Notes: a model not told the origin generated them from the letters alone. A DNA stretch of 53,554 bases from an uncultured Eubacterium sp. (GCA_945910225.1 CAMDYG010000018.1:1-53554); one strand, 5' to 3'. Positions 25,275 to 34,971 are shown, counted from the first letter of the stretch. Translations and numbers: made by a program.

Positions 25275-25440
25275 TAAGTAGCTCTCCATCTATCTGATGA
25301 CAGTCGTAAAACTATTAATCCTACGCCCAGCAAGACTGCTCCGGAAACAATCTTCTTCGGCACTTTCCCCTTTTATTATCCTTCTCTTGCCTTCCGGGGC
25401 ATCCAGATAATTACTCTTGAATCGTGCGACCTCTACATGC
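25275..25440 (-). ncRNA. Lysine riboswitch (L box)
   Basis: On the minus strand the conserved blocks of the L box appear in order: GTAGAGGTCGCA (from 25436), AGAGTAATTATCTGG, GGGGAAAGTGCCGAAG (25370-25355), CTGGGCGTAGG (25330-25320), GACTGTCATC (25305-25296) and GGAGAGCTAC (25287-25278). The ends GTAG and CTAC close P1. It sits in the about 330-base leader of dapA-dapB, exactly where this riboswitch is expected. Confidence 0.95.
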
Positions 25441-25468
25441 TGCAAGGGAAACCCTTACAGTTAATGTG

Positions 25469-25497
25469 ACTATATCACTCTGATAATGTTATGTCAA
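25469..25497 (-). promoter_or_regulatory. Promoter of the dapA-dapB leader
   Basis: On the minus strand TTGACA (25497-25492), a 17-base spacer and TATAGT (25474-25469), about 30 bases upstream of the aptamer. Confidence 0.85.
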
Positions 25498-25504
25498 TAC
25501 TTAT

Positions 25505-26149
25505 TCATTCTGCATCCTCTACAAGGTCAATCTTGCTGACTGATACTTCGTATGCAACTCTTCTCTCTACTTCGTCTTCTCCAATTTTCTTGGTATATTC
25601 ACGGCTCTGTACACGTCCACTTACCTGAAGATGTGAACCCACTTCAAGTCCACCCGCAAATCTGGCATTTCTGCCCCATGCTATACATGGTATGTAATCT
25701 GATTTGCCGTATGGTCTGTTAACAGCAACCAGAACATCCGCAATCTCTCTTCCCAATGGAGTCTTCCTATATATAGGAGGTTTGCATACATATCCATCAA
25801 GAAATATCTGATTAGACTTTGACTGTTCTTCTGGCATCTCATCATCTTCTAAGAATCTTAATTCTCTTACAAATATTGAAAGGACAAGTTTGTTTTTGGT
25901 TCCTTCATGACGATTATATGAGCGGAACTGCCCAGCCACTTCTATCTTCATTCCTCTGTAATCTTTAGTTACATCAATAAGTCTTTCTGAAATCATAAGA
26001 GGTATTACATCTACCATATCGCTTAATCTGTTCACAGATACATTGGCTATATAAAAGCCCTCTCCAAAAACTTCATGGCTGAATGTGAACTCAGACACAA
26101 TCTCCCCTGTGATACACACTCTGTTGTTTTCAATTACTTTATCAAGCAT
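25505..26149 (-). CDS. SSB-like protein with two OB-fold segments
   Basis: A product of about 214 residues. The second half (NQIFLDGYVCKPPIYRKTPLG, then ADVLVAVNRPYGKSDYIPCIAWG) is a clear single-stranded DNA-binding OB fold. The first half looks like a second, divergent OB fold (CITGEIVSEFTFSHEVFGEG). Canonical SSB has one OB fold and an acidic C-terminal tip; here the tip is short (LVEDAE), without the DDDIPF motif. The start was set at ATG 26149 because GGGAG lies ten bases ahead; the frame extends 13 codons further. It may be an accessory SSB for replication or repair. It is divergent from typA. Confidence 0.7.
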   Translation of the reverse strand: MLDKVIENNRVCITGEIVSEFTFSHEVFGEGFYIANVSVNRLSDMVDVIPLMISERLIDVTKDYRGMKIEVAGQFRSYNRHEGTKNKLVLSIFVRELRFLEDDEMPEEQSKSNQIFLDGYVCKPPIYRKTPLGREIADVLVAVNRPYGKSDYIPCIAWGRNARFAGGLEVGSHLQVSGRVQSREYTKKIGEDEVERRVAYEVSVSKIDLVEDAE

Positions 26150-26300
26150 TCTGTATTTCTCCCTTCTTTGCCACTGCTTTATATCCATGGCATGTGCTTT
26201 ATTTTCTCTATAATGTATATGTTGTCATTTTTGCAAATATTACAAAAAATATTTGAATTATTTGTGTTCAAAAAATGAAAAATTTTTTATATATTTAGTA

Positions 26301-26328
26301 TTGTTTTTTAAGAATATTGTGATAGAAT
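26301..26328 (+). promoter_or_regulatory. Promoter of typA
   Basis: TTGTTT (26301-26306), a 16-base spacer and TAGAAT (26323-26328), about 57 bases before the start codon. Confidence 0.6.
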
Positions 26329-26384
26329 ATAAAAGTTGCTAATCATAGAAGATTTTAAAGATATTTTCAGGAAGGACGTTATTG

Positions 26385-28214
26385 ATGAAAACTAAACGTG
26401 AAGACATTCGTAATATTGCAATTATTGCTCACGTTGATCATGGTAAAACCACCCTTGTTGATGAGCTGTTAAAGCAGAGCGGTACTTTCAGAGCTAATCA
26501 GGAAATAGCCGAGCGAGTTATGGATTCTAATGATATCGAAAGAGAAAGAGGAATCACTATTCTGTCTAAGAACACAGCTATCACTTATAAGGATACTAAG
26601 ATCAACATTATCGATACCCCAGGTCATGCTGATTTTGGTGGCGAGGTTGAGCGAGTTCTTAAAATGGTTAATGGTGTTGTACTTGTTGTTGATGCATTTG
26701 AAGGAGTTATGCCTCAGACTAAGTTTGTTTTACAGAAAGCCCTTGATATGAATCTTTCTGTTATTGTATGTATCAATAAGATAGACAGACCTGAAGCAAG
26801 ACCTGAAGAAGTTATAGATGAAATTCTTGAACTTTTCATTGACCTTGATGCTAACGAAGAGCAGCTTGACTGTCCATTTATATTTGCTTCAGCCAAGTCT
26901 GGTTATGCCATGGCTGATTTAGGTGATGAAAAGAAAGACATGCAGCCACTCTTTGACTGTATTGTTAACAACATTCCTGCTCCAGAGGGAGATCCTGATG
27001 CAGATACACAGATGCTTATCTCTACAATCGACTATAACGAATTTGTTGGTAGAATTGGTGTAGGTAAGATTGATAATGGAAGCCTTAAGGTTAATCAGGA
27101 AGTAATGATTGTTAATCATCATGATCCAAGTGTTAAGAAGAGAGTAAGAATCACTAAGCTTTATACTTTCAATGGTCTTAATAAGGTAGAAGTTAATGAA
27201 GCCGGGATTGGTGAGATTGTTGCTGTATCAGGTATTGCTGATATCCATATCGGTGATACAATCTGTTCATTAAACAATCCTGTGGCCATTCCTTTCCAGA
27301 AGATTTCCGAACCTACTCTTTCAATGGACTTCATGGTTAATGACAGTCCTCTCGCCGGTAAGGAAGGAAAGTTTGTAACTTCAAGACATTTAAGAGATCG
27401 CCTCTTTAAGGAACTTAATACCGATGTAAGTTTAAGAGTTGAAGAAACTCCTGGTGTTGAGAATTCATTTAAAGTATCAGGACGTGGTGAACTTCATCTC
27501 TCAGTTCTTATTGAGAATATGAGAAGGGAAGGTTATGAGTTCGCTGTAAGTAAAGCAGAGGTTCTCTATCACACAGATGAAAGAGGCAAAAAGCTTGAGC
27601 CAATGGAGCTTGCTTACATTGATGTTCCTGATGACTGCACAGGTTCTGTTATCCAGAAGTTAAGTCAGAGAAAAGGTGAACTTCTTGGCATGTCTCCAAT
27701 CAATGGTGGATATACAAGACTTCAGTTCTCTATCCCATCAAGAGGTCTTATCGGATACAGAGGTGAATTCCTTACTGATACAAAGGGTAATGGTATAATC
27801 AACTCTTCATTTGAAGGATATGAAGAATACAAAGGTGATATTTCATATAGAAAGAATGGTTCACTTATTGCTTATGAAAGCGGTGATGCAATCACTTATG
27901 GTCTCTTCAACGCCCAGGAAAGAGGTACTCTTTTCATTGGACCTGGAGAGAAAGTATATGCAGGTATGATAGTTGGAGAAAATCCACGTACAGAAGATAT
28001 TGAAGTAAATGTTTGCAAGACAAAGCATCTTACCAACACTCGTTCTTCAAGTGCTGACGAGGCTCTCCGTCTTGTTCCCCCTAAGATTCTTAGCTTGGAG
28101 CAGGCACTGGATTACATAGATACAGATGAGTTACTTGAAGTAACACCTAAGAGTTTAAGAATCCGTAAGAAGATTCTTGATCACACAGCCAGATACAGAG
28201 CTAACAAAAAGTAA
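26385..28214 (+). CDS. typA: Ribosome-associated translational GTPase BipA/TypA
   Basis: A product of 609 residues. The GTPase motifs are AHVDHGKTTL, the switch region RERGITI, DTPGHADF and NKIDRP, with the EF-Tu-like domain 2, the EF-G-like domains III and V (SGRGELHLSVLIENMRREGYE) and the BipA-specific C-terminal domain (TPKSLRIRKKIL). It binds 70S ribosomes and assists assembly and stress or cold growth. ATG 26385 follows AGGAAGG; a TTG one codon upstream is ignored. A small XRE gene follows 26 bp downstream and shares the terminator. Confidence 0.97.
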   Translation: MKTKREDIRNIAIIAHVDHGKTTLVDELLKQSGTFRANQEIAERVMDSNDIERERGITILSKNTAITYKDTKINIIDTPGHADFGGEVERVLKMVNGVVLVVDAFEGVMPQTKFVLQKALDMNLSVIVCINKIDRPEARPEEVIDEILELFIDLDANEEQLDCPFIFASAKSGYAMADLGDEKKDMQPLFDCIVNNIPAPEGDPDADTQMLISTIDYNEFVGRIGVGKIDNGSLKVNQEVMIVNHHDPSVKKRVRITKLYTFNGLNKVEVNEAGIGEIVAVSGIADIHIGDTICSLNNPVAIPFQKISEPTLSMDFMVNDSPLAGKEGKFVTSRHLRDRLFKELNTDVSLRVEETPGVENSFKVSGRGELHLSVLIENMRREGYEFAVSKAEVLYHTDERGKKLEPMELAYIDVPDDCTGSVIQKLSQRKGELLGMSPINGGYTRLQFSIPSRGLIGYRGEFLTDTKGNGIINSSFEGYEEYKGDISYRKNGSLIAYESGDAITYGLFNAQERGTLFIGPGEKVYAGMIVGENPRTEDIEVNVCKTKHLTNTRSSSADEALRLVPPKILSLEQALDYIDTDELLEVTPKSLRIRKKILDHTARYRANKK

Positions 28215-28240
28215 TTATATTTATTTAAGGAGGATTAATT

Positions 28241-28564
28241 ATGGATAGCGATTTAGGAGCAAAAGTAAAAAAGTTAAGAATAGCACATGGCCTTACTCAG
28301 GAAGATGTTGCTAAAGCATTAGAGGTTACTCCTGGTTACATAAGCAATGTTGAAAACGGACGTAATCTTATGACTCTCAGAATGCTTTCTTACTACGCAG
28401 AACTTACAGGTGTGTCTTTGGACTATCTTGCTGGAAGCGTTGATAAGTCATACCAGAACACAGCTCTTGATAATGAAATCATGCAGCTTGTTCAGAAAAT
28501 GGATGTTGACTCTAAAGAAAAGCTCATTTCAACTATCAGAATCTGGTTCTCAGAGAACAAATAA
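28241..28564 (+). CDS. Small XRE-family regulator
   Basis: A product of 107 residues. Residues 7-62 form a textbook HTH_3 domain: VKKLRIAHGLTQEDVAKAL, then TPGYISNVENGR. The rest is a short helical dimerisation tail. AAGGAGG precedes the ATG by seven bases. Its position after typA, with no promoter or terminator in between, suggests co-transcription. Targets unknown. Confidence 0.88.
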   Translation: MDSDLGAKVKKLRIAHGLTQEDVAKALEVTPGYISNVENGRNLMTLRMLSYYAELTGVSLDYLAGSVDKSYQNTALDNEIMQLVQKMDVDSKEKLISTIRIWFSENK

Positions 28565-28584
28565 TTAATTAATAATACAAATCA

Positions 28585-28629
28585 GGGGTTGCACAACGGA
28601 TAAGATATCCGGTGTGCAACCCCTTTTTT
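28585..28629 (+). terminator. Strong intrinsic terminator after typA-xre
   Basis: GGGGTTGCAC pairs with GTGCAACCCC, extended by CGGAT/ATCCG inside, followed by seven Ts. It is convergent with the ABC gene, which it may also end with a poorer T-tract. Confidence 0.92.
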
Positions 28630-30418
28630 AACTCTGTATTGATTTCATCTGATAGAACTCACCTTTAAGTTCCATAAGTTCATCATATGTTCCATATTCC
28701 ACACAATGTCCATCAGCAATTACAGCAATCCTGTCTGCGCCCTTTATTGTTGACAGCCTGTGTGCCACTATGAATGTTGTTCTGTCTTTTGTAAGATTAT
28801 TAAGTGCTTCCTGTATCAGCTTCTCTGAAATACTATCCAATGCAGATGTAGCTTCATCAAGTACAATAACTTTAGGATTTCTCATAAGAGCCCTGGCTAT
28901 TGATACTCTCTGCCTCTGTCCTCCTGAAAGTTTTCCACCATGCTCTCCTACGACTGTATCTAATCCATCTGGCAAGGAATCAATAAGTTCACGAAGATTG
29001 GCTGCATCCACAACATTATTAAGTGTCTGTTCATCAACATCATCTATTCCATATGTTATATTATCTCTTATCGTTCCAGAAAACAGGATAGATGTCTGTG
29101 GAACAACCGCAAGATGCTTTCTATATGTTCTCAGGTCAATATTTTTCATATCTTTCCCATCAATTGTTACTACACCTTCTGTAGCAAAATTGAAACCTAT
29201 AACAAGATTAAGAATTGTTGATTTACCTGCACCCGATTCTCCTACAAGAGCAATTGTCTCTCCTTTGTCTACATGTAGATTAAGCTCATGTAAAACCGGT
29301 TTGTCTGTATTATTATATCCAAATTTAACATTTTTAAAATCAAACTCTCCCTTTACATCCGCTAATTCCTCTTTCCCATCATTACATTCAATATCCTCTT
29401 CTAGAAGAACTTCTCCGATTGAATTAACAGACTCAACGCCCTTTGCAATAACCGGGACAAGCGACATTAGTGACGATACCTGACTCACTATTGTTGCAAA
29501 GTAACTCTGATATAATGTTATATCTCCTGGTCCTACTCTTCCCTTTAAGGCAAGAAATCCTGTAAACCCAAGACATACAACCTGAAATATCTGGAAAATA
29601 GCCCATCCCACAGATCCAAACAACGCCTGTATAACATCAAGCTTATATCCTTTTTCTGCAACTGCAAACAACTGCCCGCTCATTTTATTAACTTCTTCCT
29701 CTTCAAGTGCGTGCGCTCTTGTTACTGGAATCAGTTCAACCATCTCCATAACTCTGGCCGATGTTTCTTCCATCTCTCTTCTAAATTCAGTATTTCTCTT
29801 TTTCATTATATTTCTGAAAAAAACCATAGTAGCCGCAGCCAGAGGTGTTGTCAGAAGAAAGAACAGGAATACTATCAGACTTTTTGATACAGTAACAAAA
29901 AGTGCCACGCCTATGTTAAGAGCTATATTTAATATGCTGAGAAACATCTGTGTCGACAATGTTTCCACAGCTTCTACATCTCTCATAATCTTAGACTGAA
30001 GACGTCCTGACTGCGTTTCCTTATGATATGATATAGAAAGCTGCTGTAATTTCCTTACCAGAGCTTTTCTAAGTCCTGTCTCCGCATATCTTGTTGCTAA
30101 CGACTTGTATCTAGTATACAGATAATTCATCGGAACATTAAGTACAACCAGAGCAACCATTATACATGCCTGTATTATTATATTAGTTACTGTATCTGGT
30201 GCTCCACTTGTTATATCATTTATTATATTGGCCGTAACTATTGGCAGCACCCATACAGGTGCATGTTTAATAAAGAAGAATAATACAGCAAGAAAAAACT
30301 TGTTATAATTACCTTTATATAATCCAATAAGTATTTTTATAGGGTGTCCTTTATATTTTCTATAACACTCAATAAACCAGCTTTCTACATCTATTCCTTT
30401 AGGTGCATGTAAATTCAT
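28628..30418 (-). CDS. ABC half-transporter, permease fused to ATPase
   Basis: A product of 596 residues. Six membrane helices lie within about residues 40-320, followed by an ATPase with Walker A GESGAGKST, signature LSGGQRQR, Walker B KVIVLDEATSALD and the H-loop IVAHRLSTI. The architecture is that of type IV exporters (MsbA/multidrug type). It is the last gene after the polygalacturonase, 39 bp away on the same strand, so it may move a glycan product or a linked metabolite, but sequence alone cannot tell. The ATG follows GAGGCAG. Confidence 0.92.
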   Translation of the reverse strand: MNLHAPKGIDVESWFIECYRKYKGHPIKILIGLYKGNYNKFFLAVLFFFIKHAPVWVLPIVTANIINDITSGAPDTVTNIIIQACIMVALVVLNVPMNYLYTRYKSLATRYAETGLRKALVRKLQQLSISYHKETQSGRLQSKIMRDVEAVETLSTQMFLSILNIALNIGVALFVTVSKSLIVFLFFLLTTPLAAATMVFFRNIMKKRNTEFRREMEETSARVMEMVELIPVTRAHALEEEEVNKMSGQLFAVAEKGYKLDVIQALFGSVGWAIFQIFQVVCLGFTGFLALKGRVGPGDITLYQSYFATIVSQVSSLMSLVPVIAKGVESVNSIGEVLLEEDIECNDGKEELADVKGEFDFKNVKFGYNNTDKPVLHELNLHVDKGETIALVGESGAGKSTILNLVIGFNFATEGVVTIDGKDMKNIDLRTYRKHLAVVPQTSILFSGTIRDNITYGIDDVDEQTLNNVVDAANLRELIDSLPDGLDTVVGEHGGKLSGGQRQRVSIARALMRNPKVIVLDEATSALDSISEKLIQEALNNLTKDRTTFIVAHRLSTIKGADRIAVIADGHCVEYGTYDELMELKGEFYQMKSIQS

Positions 30419-30457
30419 TTTTCTGCCTCATTCTGATTACATATAGTAACTTATTCT

Positions 30458-32014
30458 CTAGTCTCTTTCTATCTTGTCAACATTGTCTGCAACTATTGCA
30501 TCTCCTACACAGCCATCTATATTGACATTCTTTAATATAAGCTTTTCAACATTGCTTACTATAAGTCCCTGTCTGCTTGCTTCCTCACATCCAAGCATCA
30601 TTGCTGCTACTCCCGGTTTTGCATCCTTTGCATAACTAAAGTCAATATTCTCAAATGTTAACTTTTCCACTTTGCTTTCTGGCAATCCAAATATGTATGC
30701 ACCTGCAACATGACAGTTTTTGGCATTGATATCCCTGAATGTAAGACTTTTTATTGATGGTGTTCTGTCATCAACCGGAAGAGGCTTTCTTGAGCCAACA
30801 TATTCAGTCTTTCCATCTGGATCACAAAAGTAAAAGCTGTTAACTACAAATGGTGTCATAACATTATCCATGTCTATATTTTCAAATGATATATCATCAA
30901 GAACAGATAATTTACCTCTTCCTCTTCTTGTCTTTACTCTTAATCCCCTGTCTGTATTCATAAACAGACAATCCTTTATATGTACATCCTTCACGCCTGC
31001 TGCTATTTCGCTTCCTACAGTAACAGCACCATGTCCGTCTCTCATGCAGCACTGGCGTACAACCATATTCTGTGTTGGTGTCTTTTCTTTCTGTGCCATA
31101 TATATCTTTCCTGATTTGATTGCTATACAATCATCTCCAACTGATATATATGTTCCTAAAACAAGTACATCTTCACAGCTTTCAGGATCAAGACCATCAG
31201 TATTATGCGAATTAGCCGGATTAAGAATCTTGACATCCACAAACTTAAGATGCCTGCTAAAATATGGGTGTATTGTCCATGATGGTGAATTCTGTACTGT
31301 AATTCCATGCATTGTCACATTACTGCAATTATTAATGAAAAACAGTCTTGGTCTCCATGCAATATTTCTTACCTTGCAATTCTTCCACCAGTTATCATGA
31401 GTTGTACATCCATCTATTGTTCCCTCTCCTGTAATTGTTACATTCGAGCAGTTGATTCCACATATAATAGCCGAAAACATATCAAGAGGGTTTCCCTCCC
31501 ACGAACCAAGATTATAGTAATCAGATTCATCATATGTTTCTATCTGTCCTGGAAGAATAGGGAATTTCTCTCTTTCAGTAAATGCTGAAAGTACTGCATC
31601 TTTCGCAAGTTCCAAAGTTAAATCGTCTTTTAAGAAGATGCTGGATATCTTATATGTACCCTCTGGTACTAATACTCTGGAATTCTTAGGTGCAGCCATT
31701 ATTGCACACTGTATGGCATTAGTATCATCATGTATTCCATCACCAAATGCGCCAAACTCTCTTACATTAAGCGTTACATATTCATAATCGGTTCTGAATT
31801 CTACAGGACCATATTCTTTTCCTGCATATCTGGCTACAATGTTATATTCTGTATCTGGCTTTAAACCATATATTGTTGTAACAACTTTATTGGTTTTTTT
31901 CCATTCAGTTCCATTAACATATATGACGTATTCTTCCTTTGAGTAGAATTTTCCGCCATCATCAAGTTCAACGACTGCATTTCTTCCTGTTTTGATAATT
32001 AACTTTAATTCCAT
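30458..32014 (-). CDS. GH28 polygalacturonase, cytoplasmic exo-type
   Basis: A product of 518 residues with no signal peptide. Residues about 1-78 form a fibronectin-III-like domain, then the right-handed beta-helix of GH28 begins (NVREFGAFGDGIHDDTNAIQ). All GH28 catalytic motifs are visible: SHNTDGLDPES, SVGDDCIAIKSG, DGHGAVTVGSE and RVKTRRGRG. The N-terminal FnIII and these motifs resemble PehX-type exo-polygalacturonases, which release galacturonic acid units from oligogalacturonides. The upstream gene overlaps it by ten bases, so translation is probably coupled. Confidence 0.92.
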   Translation of the reverse strand: MELKLIIKTGRNAVVELDDGGKFYSKEEYVIYVNGTEWKKTNKVVTTIYGLKPDTEYNIVARYAGKEYGPVEFRTDYEYVTLNVREFGAFGDGIHDDTNAIQCAIMAAPKNSRVLVPEGTYKISSIFLKDDLTLELAKDAVLSAFTEREKFPILPGQIETYDESDYYNLGSWEGNPLDMFSAIICGINCSNVTITGEGTIDGCTTHDNWWKNCKVRNIAWRPRLFFINNCSNVTMHGITVQNSPSWTIHPYFSRHLKFVDVKILNPANSHNTDGLDPESCEDVLVLGTYISVGDDCIAIKSGKIYMAQKEKTPTQNMVVRQCCMRDGHGAVTVGSEIAAGVKDVHIKDCLFMNTDRGLRVKTRRGRGKLSVLDDISFENIDMDNVMTPFVVNSFYFCDPDGKTEYVGSRKPLPVDDRTPSIKSLTFRDINAKNCHVAGAYIFGLPESKVEKLTFENIDFSYAKDAKPGVAAMMLGCEEASRQGLIVSNVEKLILKNVNIDGCVGDAIVADNVDKIERD

Positions 32015-32880
32015 AATACACCCCCGTTGTTTCTTCCATAATCCTGATATTCCCTGTTTCTGATATACTCACTGTAAGCCATAATATAAGCTGCTGTATC
32101 AAATACAGATTCTTTGGATGCAACATGCTTATCTGTTGCTAACTTAAATATATTTTCTGCATTTTCAGAATATTTTTCTGTCTGAATCAGCTTCATTCGG
32201 CAGCCCTTCATCACTGCATATGAATATATAAGCTTAACTTTTTCTGAATCAATGTTATCTATCATTCTGTTTAAAGCTGCAATTGTCTCTTTATACATAT
32301 CTCTTAACGCTGCAAATATTTCATATAAAGCCTGATCCATAACTTCTAATGTATCTGCTATTCCAGCGGCATATAAAACAAGTTCATATACTGCATCTGT
32401 ATCATTATGATTTGCTGTATCAGTAAACACTTCCTTATGTAATGAATTATATTGAGCTATTATATCGTTATACTGCTCTTTTCCACCATTTTTTGTCTCA
32501 TAATTCATATAAAAACTAAGTATATTAAAGGCTATATCTAGACTTCTTCTGCCGTCTGCTGTTTCAAAGAAGCCTGCGTCACATCTTGGCTGTTTATTAA
32601 TCTGTCCTGCTATATTTATTGCTTCATCTTCTTTTCCAACACGATAACATACATTTCCACATATATATTTAGCATCATCTTTTGATTCATTTATTATATC
32701 ATTAACTTCTTTTAATCCCGTATCAATCAATTCCTCGTACTCGCTGCTATGTTGTGCTTTATCTAATCCAGACAACGCATTCAGCATAAATGCTTTATCA
32801 TAGCCTGTCATCTCCTCAAAACTGATTTCTTTTAATACGTTGTTAATGTATCCTTTAATTTCAAAACTTTTATCCAACAC
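32005..32880 (-). CDS. Unknown all-helical protein in the pectin operon
   Basis: A product of 291 residues, soluble and predicted all alpha. The start is GTG 32880 with AGGAGG five bases ahead. The stretch LIYSYAVMKGCRMKLI, followed by SVFDTAAYIMAYSEYI near the end, recalls the C-terminal part of GH105 unsaturated rhamnogalacturonyl hydrolases, which have an (alpha/alpha)6 barrel, but the N-terminal and catalytic Asp motifs of that family are not seen. It might be a very divergent or non-catalytic member. It lies between the ankyrin-GH43 gene (19 bp gap) and the GH28 gene (10-base overlap). Confidence 0.6.
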   Translation of the reverse strand: MLDKSFEIKGYINNVLKEISFEEMTGYDKAFMLNALSGLDKAQHSSEYEELIDTGLKEVNDIINESKDDAKYICGNVCYRVGKEDEAINIAGQINKQPRCDAGFFETADGRRSLDIAFNILSFYMNYETKNGGKEQYNDIIAQYNSLHKEVFTDTANHNDTDAVYELVLYAAGIADTLEVMDQALYEIFAALRDMYKETIAALNRMIDNIDSEKVKLIYSYAVMKGCRMKLIQTEKYSENAENIFKLATDKHVASKESVFDTAAYIMAYSEYIRNREYQDYGRNNGGVLWN

Positions 32881-32899
32881 TTTTTCCTCCTTTTATTCT

Positions 32900-34852
32900 T
32901 TATTCAACCGGATCGTAATCAAAATAATCAAATTCAGCATACATCACGTTCTGATTATGCGAATACATATCATAAGACTTACTTCCTGCATACGCATACA
33001 TGCCAATCATTGCTCCTGTGAAACGCTTTCCTTTTTTCAGTCCTTCATCGCTTAAATAATATACATTATTAAGTACTGTAATCTTCTCATAGTCATCATC
33101 TTCATAGCTATATGAAAACGATCTTGTAAAATAATTTGTCTCGATTTTAAGATATATGTATCTTTGCTTCGAATCAATAACTATGGCATCATGATTGATA
33201 ACTTTATCACCAATAACTTCAACAACCTTAAGTGTTAAATCTTCACTAGCATCACATTTGAACACACCGAATTTAAGGTATGTATTTTCATCATAATAGC
33301 ACGTCAATCCGCAATCCTGTCCGTATTTTAATACCGGAATACGCATTTTGGTCTTAACATTAAAGTGGAAATGTTGTTGCCTCCTAAGAAGAACATTCTT
33401 AGCTTTTATGCTATTAAGATCGTATTCACTGCCTTTAACCTTCACATATGAATTAGACAATACTATACCATCCATTTCGGGAACTCTTGGGAAACACCAA
33501 TCTGAGCCAAGATATGAGTTATTAAAATCATCGTGTAAATTCTCTTCCCATACTTCCTCCGTAAGATCTGGCTTTATCTGTAAAACACTTGGTCCATCCA
33601 GCATATTAACTATTGGCCAGCCATCTGCTGTCCATGTTATCGGATCTAATGCTGTTTCTCTTCCAAGAACAGTGTATCCGTCACCCATTGTACGTCCACA
33701 CAGATACACCATGTACCATTGGCCATTCTGAGTCATTACTGGTTTTCCATGACCACACCTCTGAATTGCTGCTTTTTCATCTTGCTGTCTCATTATTGGA
33801 TTATATGGACATGGCTCATATATTCCCATGAGCTCCTTGCTTCTTGATACTGTAATTCTATGACCTGGTCCTGTACCACCCTCAGCTTCAAACAGATAAT
33901 AATATCCGTCTTTCTTTAATAAATGTGGTCCTTCCGGTGCTCTTTTGTTATCCCCATAATATAGCATTGTTGCCTTGGATATTTTTTTCGTTGCATCCTT
34001 GTTTAACTCAAATATCCTTGCCCCTCTGTTAAGCAGCATATATCTTTTGCCATCGTCATCATTAAATATAGATGGATCTATTCCATCCTCATCTATAATT
34101 GCCGGTTTGGTATATGGCCCCTCCGGCTTATCTGAACTAACCACTATCTGCTTTCTGTACACCGTGCCATCATCATTAAGCCTGTAAGTAGCAGTTATGT
34201 AATAACGTCCCTCATAATACGATATATCTGGCGCCCAGTAGCCTCTTCCCCCTTCCAGATTATCTATTCCTGTCCACTCTGGATTAGTTATTGCATAACC
34301 TATTATCCTCCAATGAATAAGGTCTCTAGAATGCGATATCGGAATACATGGATAGTATATAAAAGATGAATTAACCATATAATAGTCATTATCAACTCTT
34401 ATAATTGATGGATCAGGAAAACATCCTGTCCGAATTGGATTATGGTAACAATCCTTTAATTCTGCCCCTACAACGCCTTTAAAATATTGTTCCAGCTCAA
34501 AAAATCTATTCTGATGAGAAATTTCATATGGAGTAATAAGCTTATTATTTCCTTCTGTAGGCGACATTCCAACTCTTTCTACCAGATACCTGCACGCCTC
34601 AACATTTCCAGACATTGCTGCATAATGAAGCATACCATTATGATTGTTATCATATATGTTCATGCTTACACGCGAATATTCGACAATATACTTTATCATA
34701 TCAAGATTGCCTGTTTTAGCAATTAAAAACGGCATCATAATTCCGCTTGAATTAACATCATCTATACAACCCGGATTCTTTTCCAATATTCTCTTTACTT
34801 CGCTTAAATTTTCGATATATATTGCATCCTCTAAGGTTCTGTTCGTATTCAA
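32900..34852 (-). CDS. Ankyrin-repeat / GH43 fusion glycosidase
   Basis: A product of 650 residues with no signal peptide. Residues about 1-130 are ankyrin-like helices, with the clearest repeat HNGMLHYAAMSGNVEACRYL near 71-90. The GH43 domain spans about 138-445: base Asp147 in GCFPDPSIIR, second Asp in GIDPSIFNDDDG, acid Glu in APEGPHLLKKDGYYY. A C-terminal beta-sandwich fills about 455-645. The expected action is on arabinose- or xylose-containing oligosaccharides. The start is a TTG with GGAGG six bases ahead, so initiation may be weak. It follows the importer genes after a terminator, so it probably has its own promoter. Confidence 0.88.
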   Translation of the reverse strand: MNTNRTLEDAIYIENLSEVKRILEKNPGCIDDVNSSGIMMPFLIAKTGNLDMIKYIVEYSRVSMNIYDNNHNGMLHYAAMSGNVEACRYLVERVGMSPTEGNNKLITPYEISHQNRFFELEQYFKGVVGAELKDCYHNPIRTGCFPDPSIIRVDNDYYMVNSSFIYYPCIPISHSRDLIHWRIIGYAITNPEWTGIDNLEGGRGYWAPDISYYEGRYYITATYRLNDDGTVYRKQIVVSSDKPEGPYTKPAIIDEDGIDPSIFNDDDGKRYMLLNRGARIFELNKDATKKISKATMLYYGDNKRAPEGPHLLKKDGYYYLFEAEGGTGPGHRITVSRSKELMGIYEPCPYNPIMRQQDEKAAIQRCGHGKPVMTQNGQWYMVYLCGRTMGDGYTVLGRETALDPITWTADGWPIVNMLDGPSVLQIKPDLTEEVWEENLHDDFNNSYLGSDWCFPRVPEMDGIVLSNSYVKVKGSEYDLNSIKAKNVLLRRQQHFHFNVKTKMRIPVLKYGQDCGLTCYYDENTYLKFGVFKCDASEDLTLKVVEVIGDKVINHDAIVIDSKQRYIYLKIETNYFTRSFSYSYEDDDYEKITVLNNVYYLSDEGLKKGKRFTGAMIGMYAYAGSKSYDMYSHNQNVMYAEFDYFDYDPVE

Positions 34853-34937
34853 CTTAATCCTCCATATTGTATATATTATCTTGCATACATTGTACCATCT
34901 GCACCTTATTTATTCTACTATTATGACTCATAAACCA

Positions 34938-34960
34938 ACTAAAAAACACTGTTTTTTAGT
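34938..34960. promoter_or_regulatory. Inverted repeat upstream of ankyrin-GH43
   Basis: ACTAAAAAAC and its exact inverse flank the three bases ACT. It lies about 86-108 bases upstream of the TTG start of the ankyrin-GH43 gene, in the position of an operator; it may also just add to the T-rich terminator region. Confidence 0.4.
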
Positions 34961-34971
34961 GTTGTATCAAG

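Noticed and set aside
28770-29483. 237-residue plus-strand frame opposite the ABC transporter
   Set aside because: It runs antisense to the conserved ATPase motifs and has no start signals; typical shadow frame.
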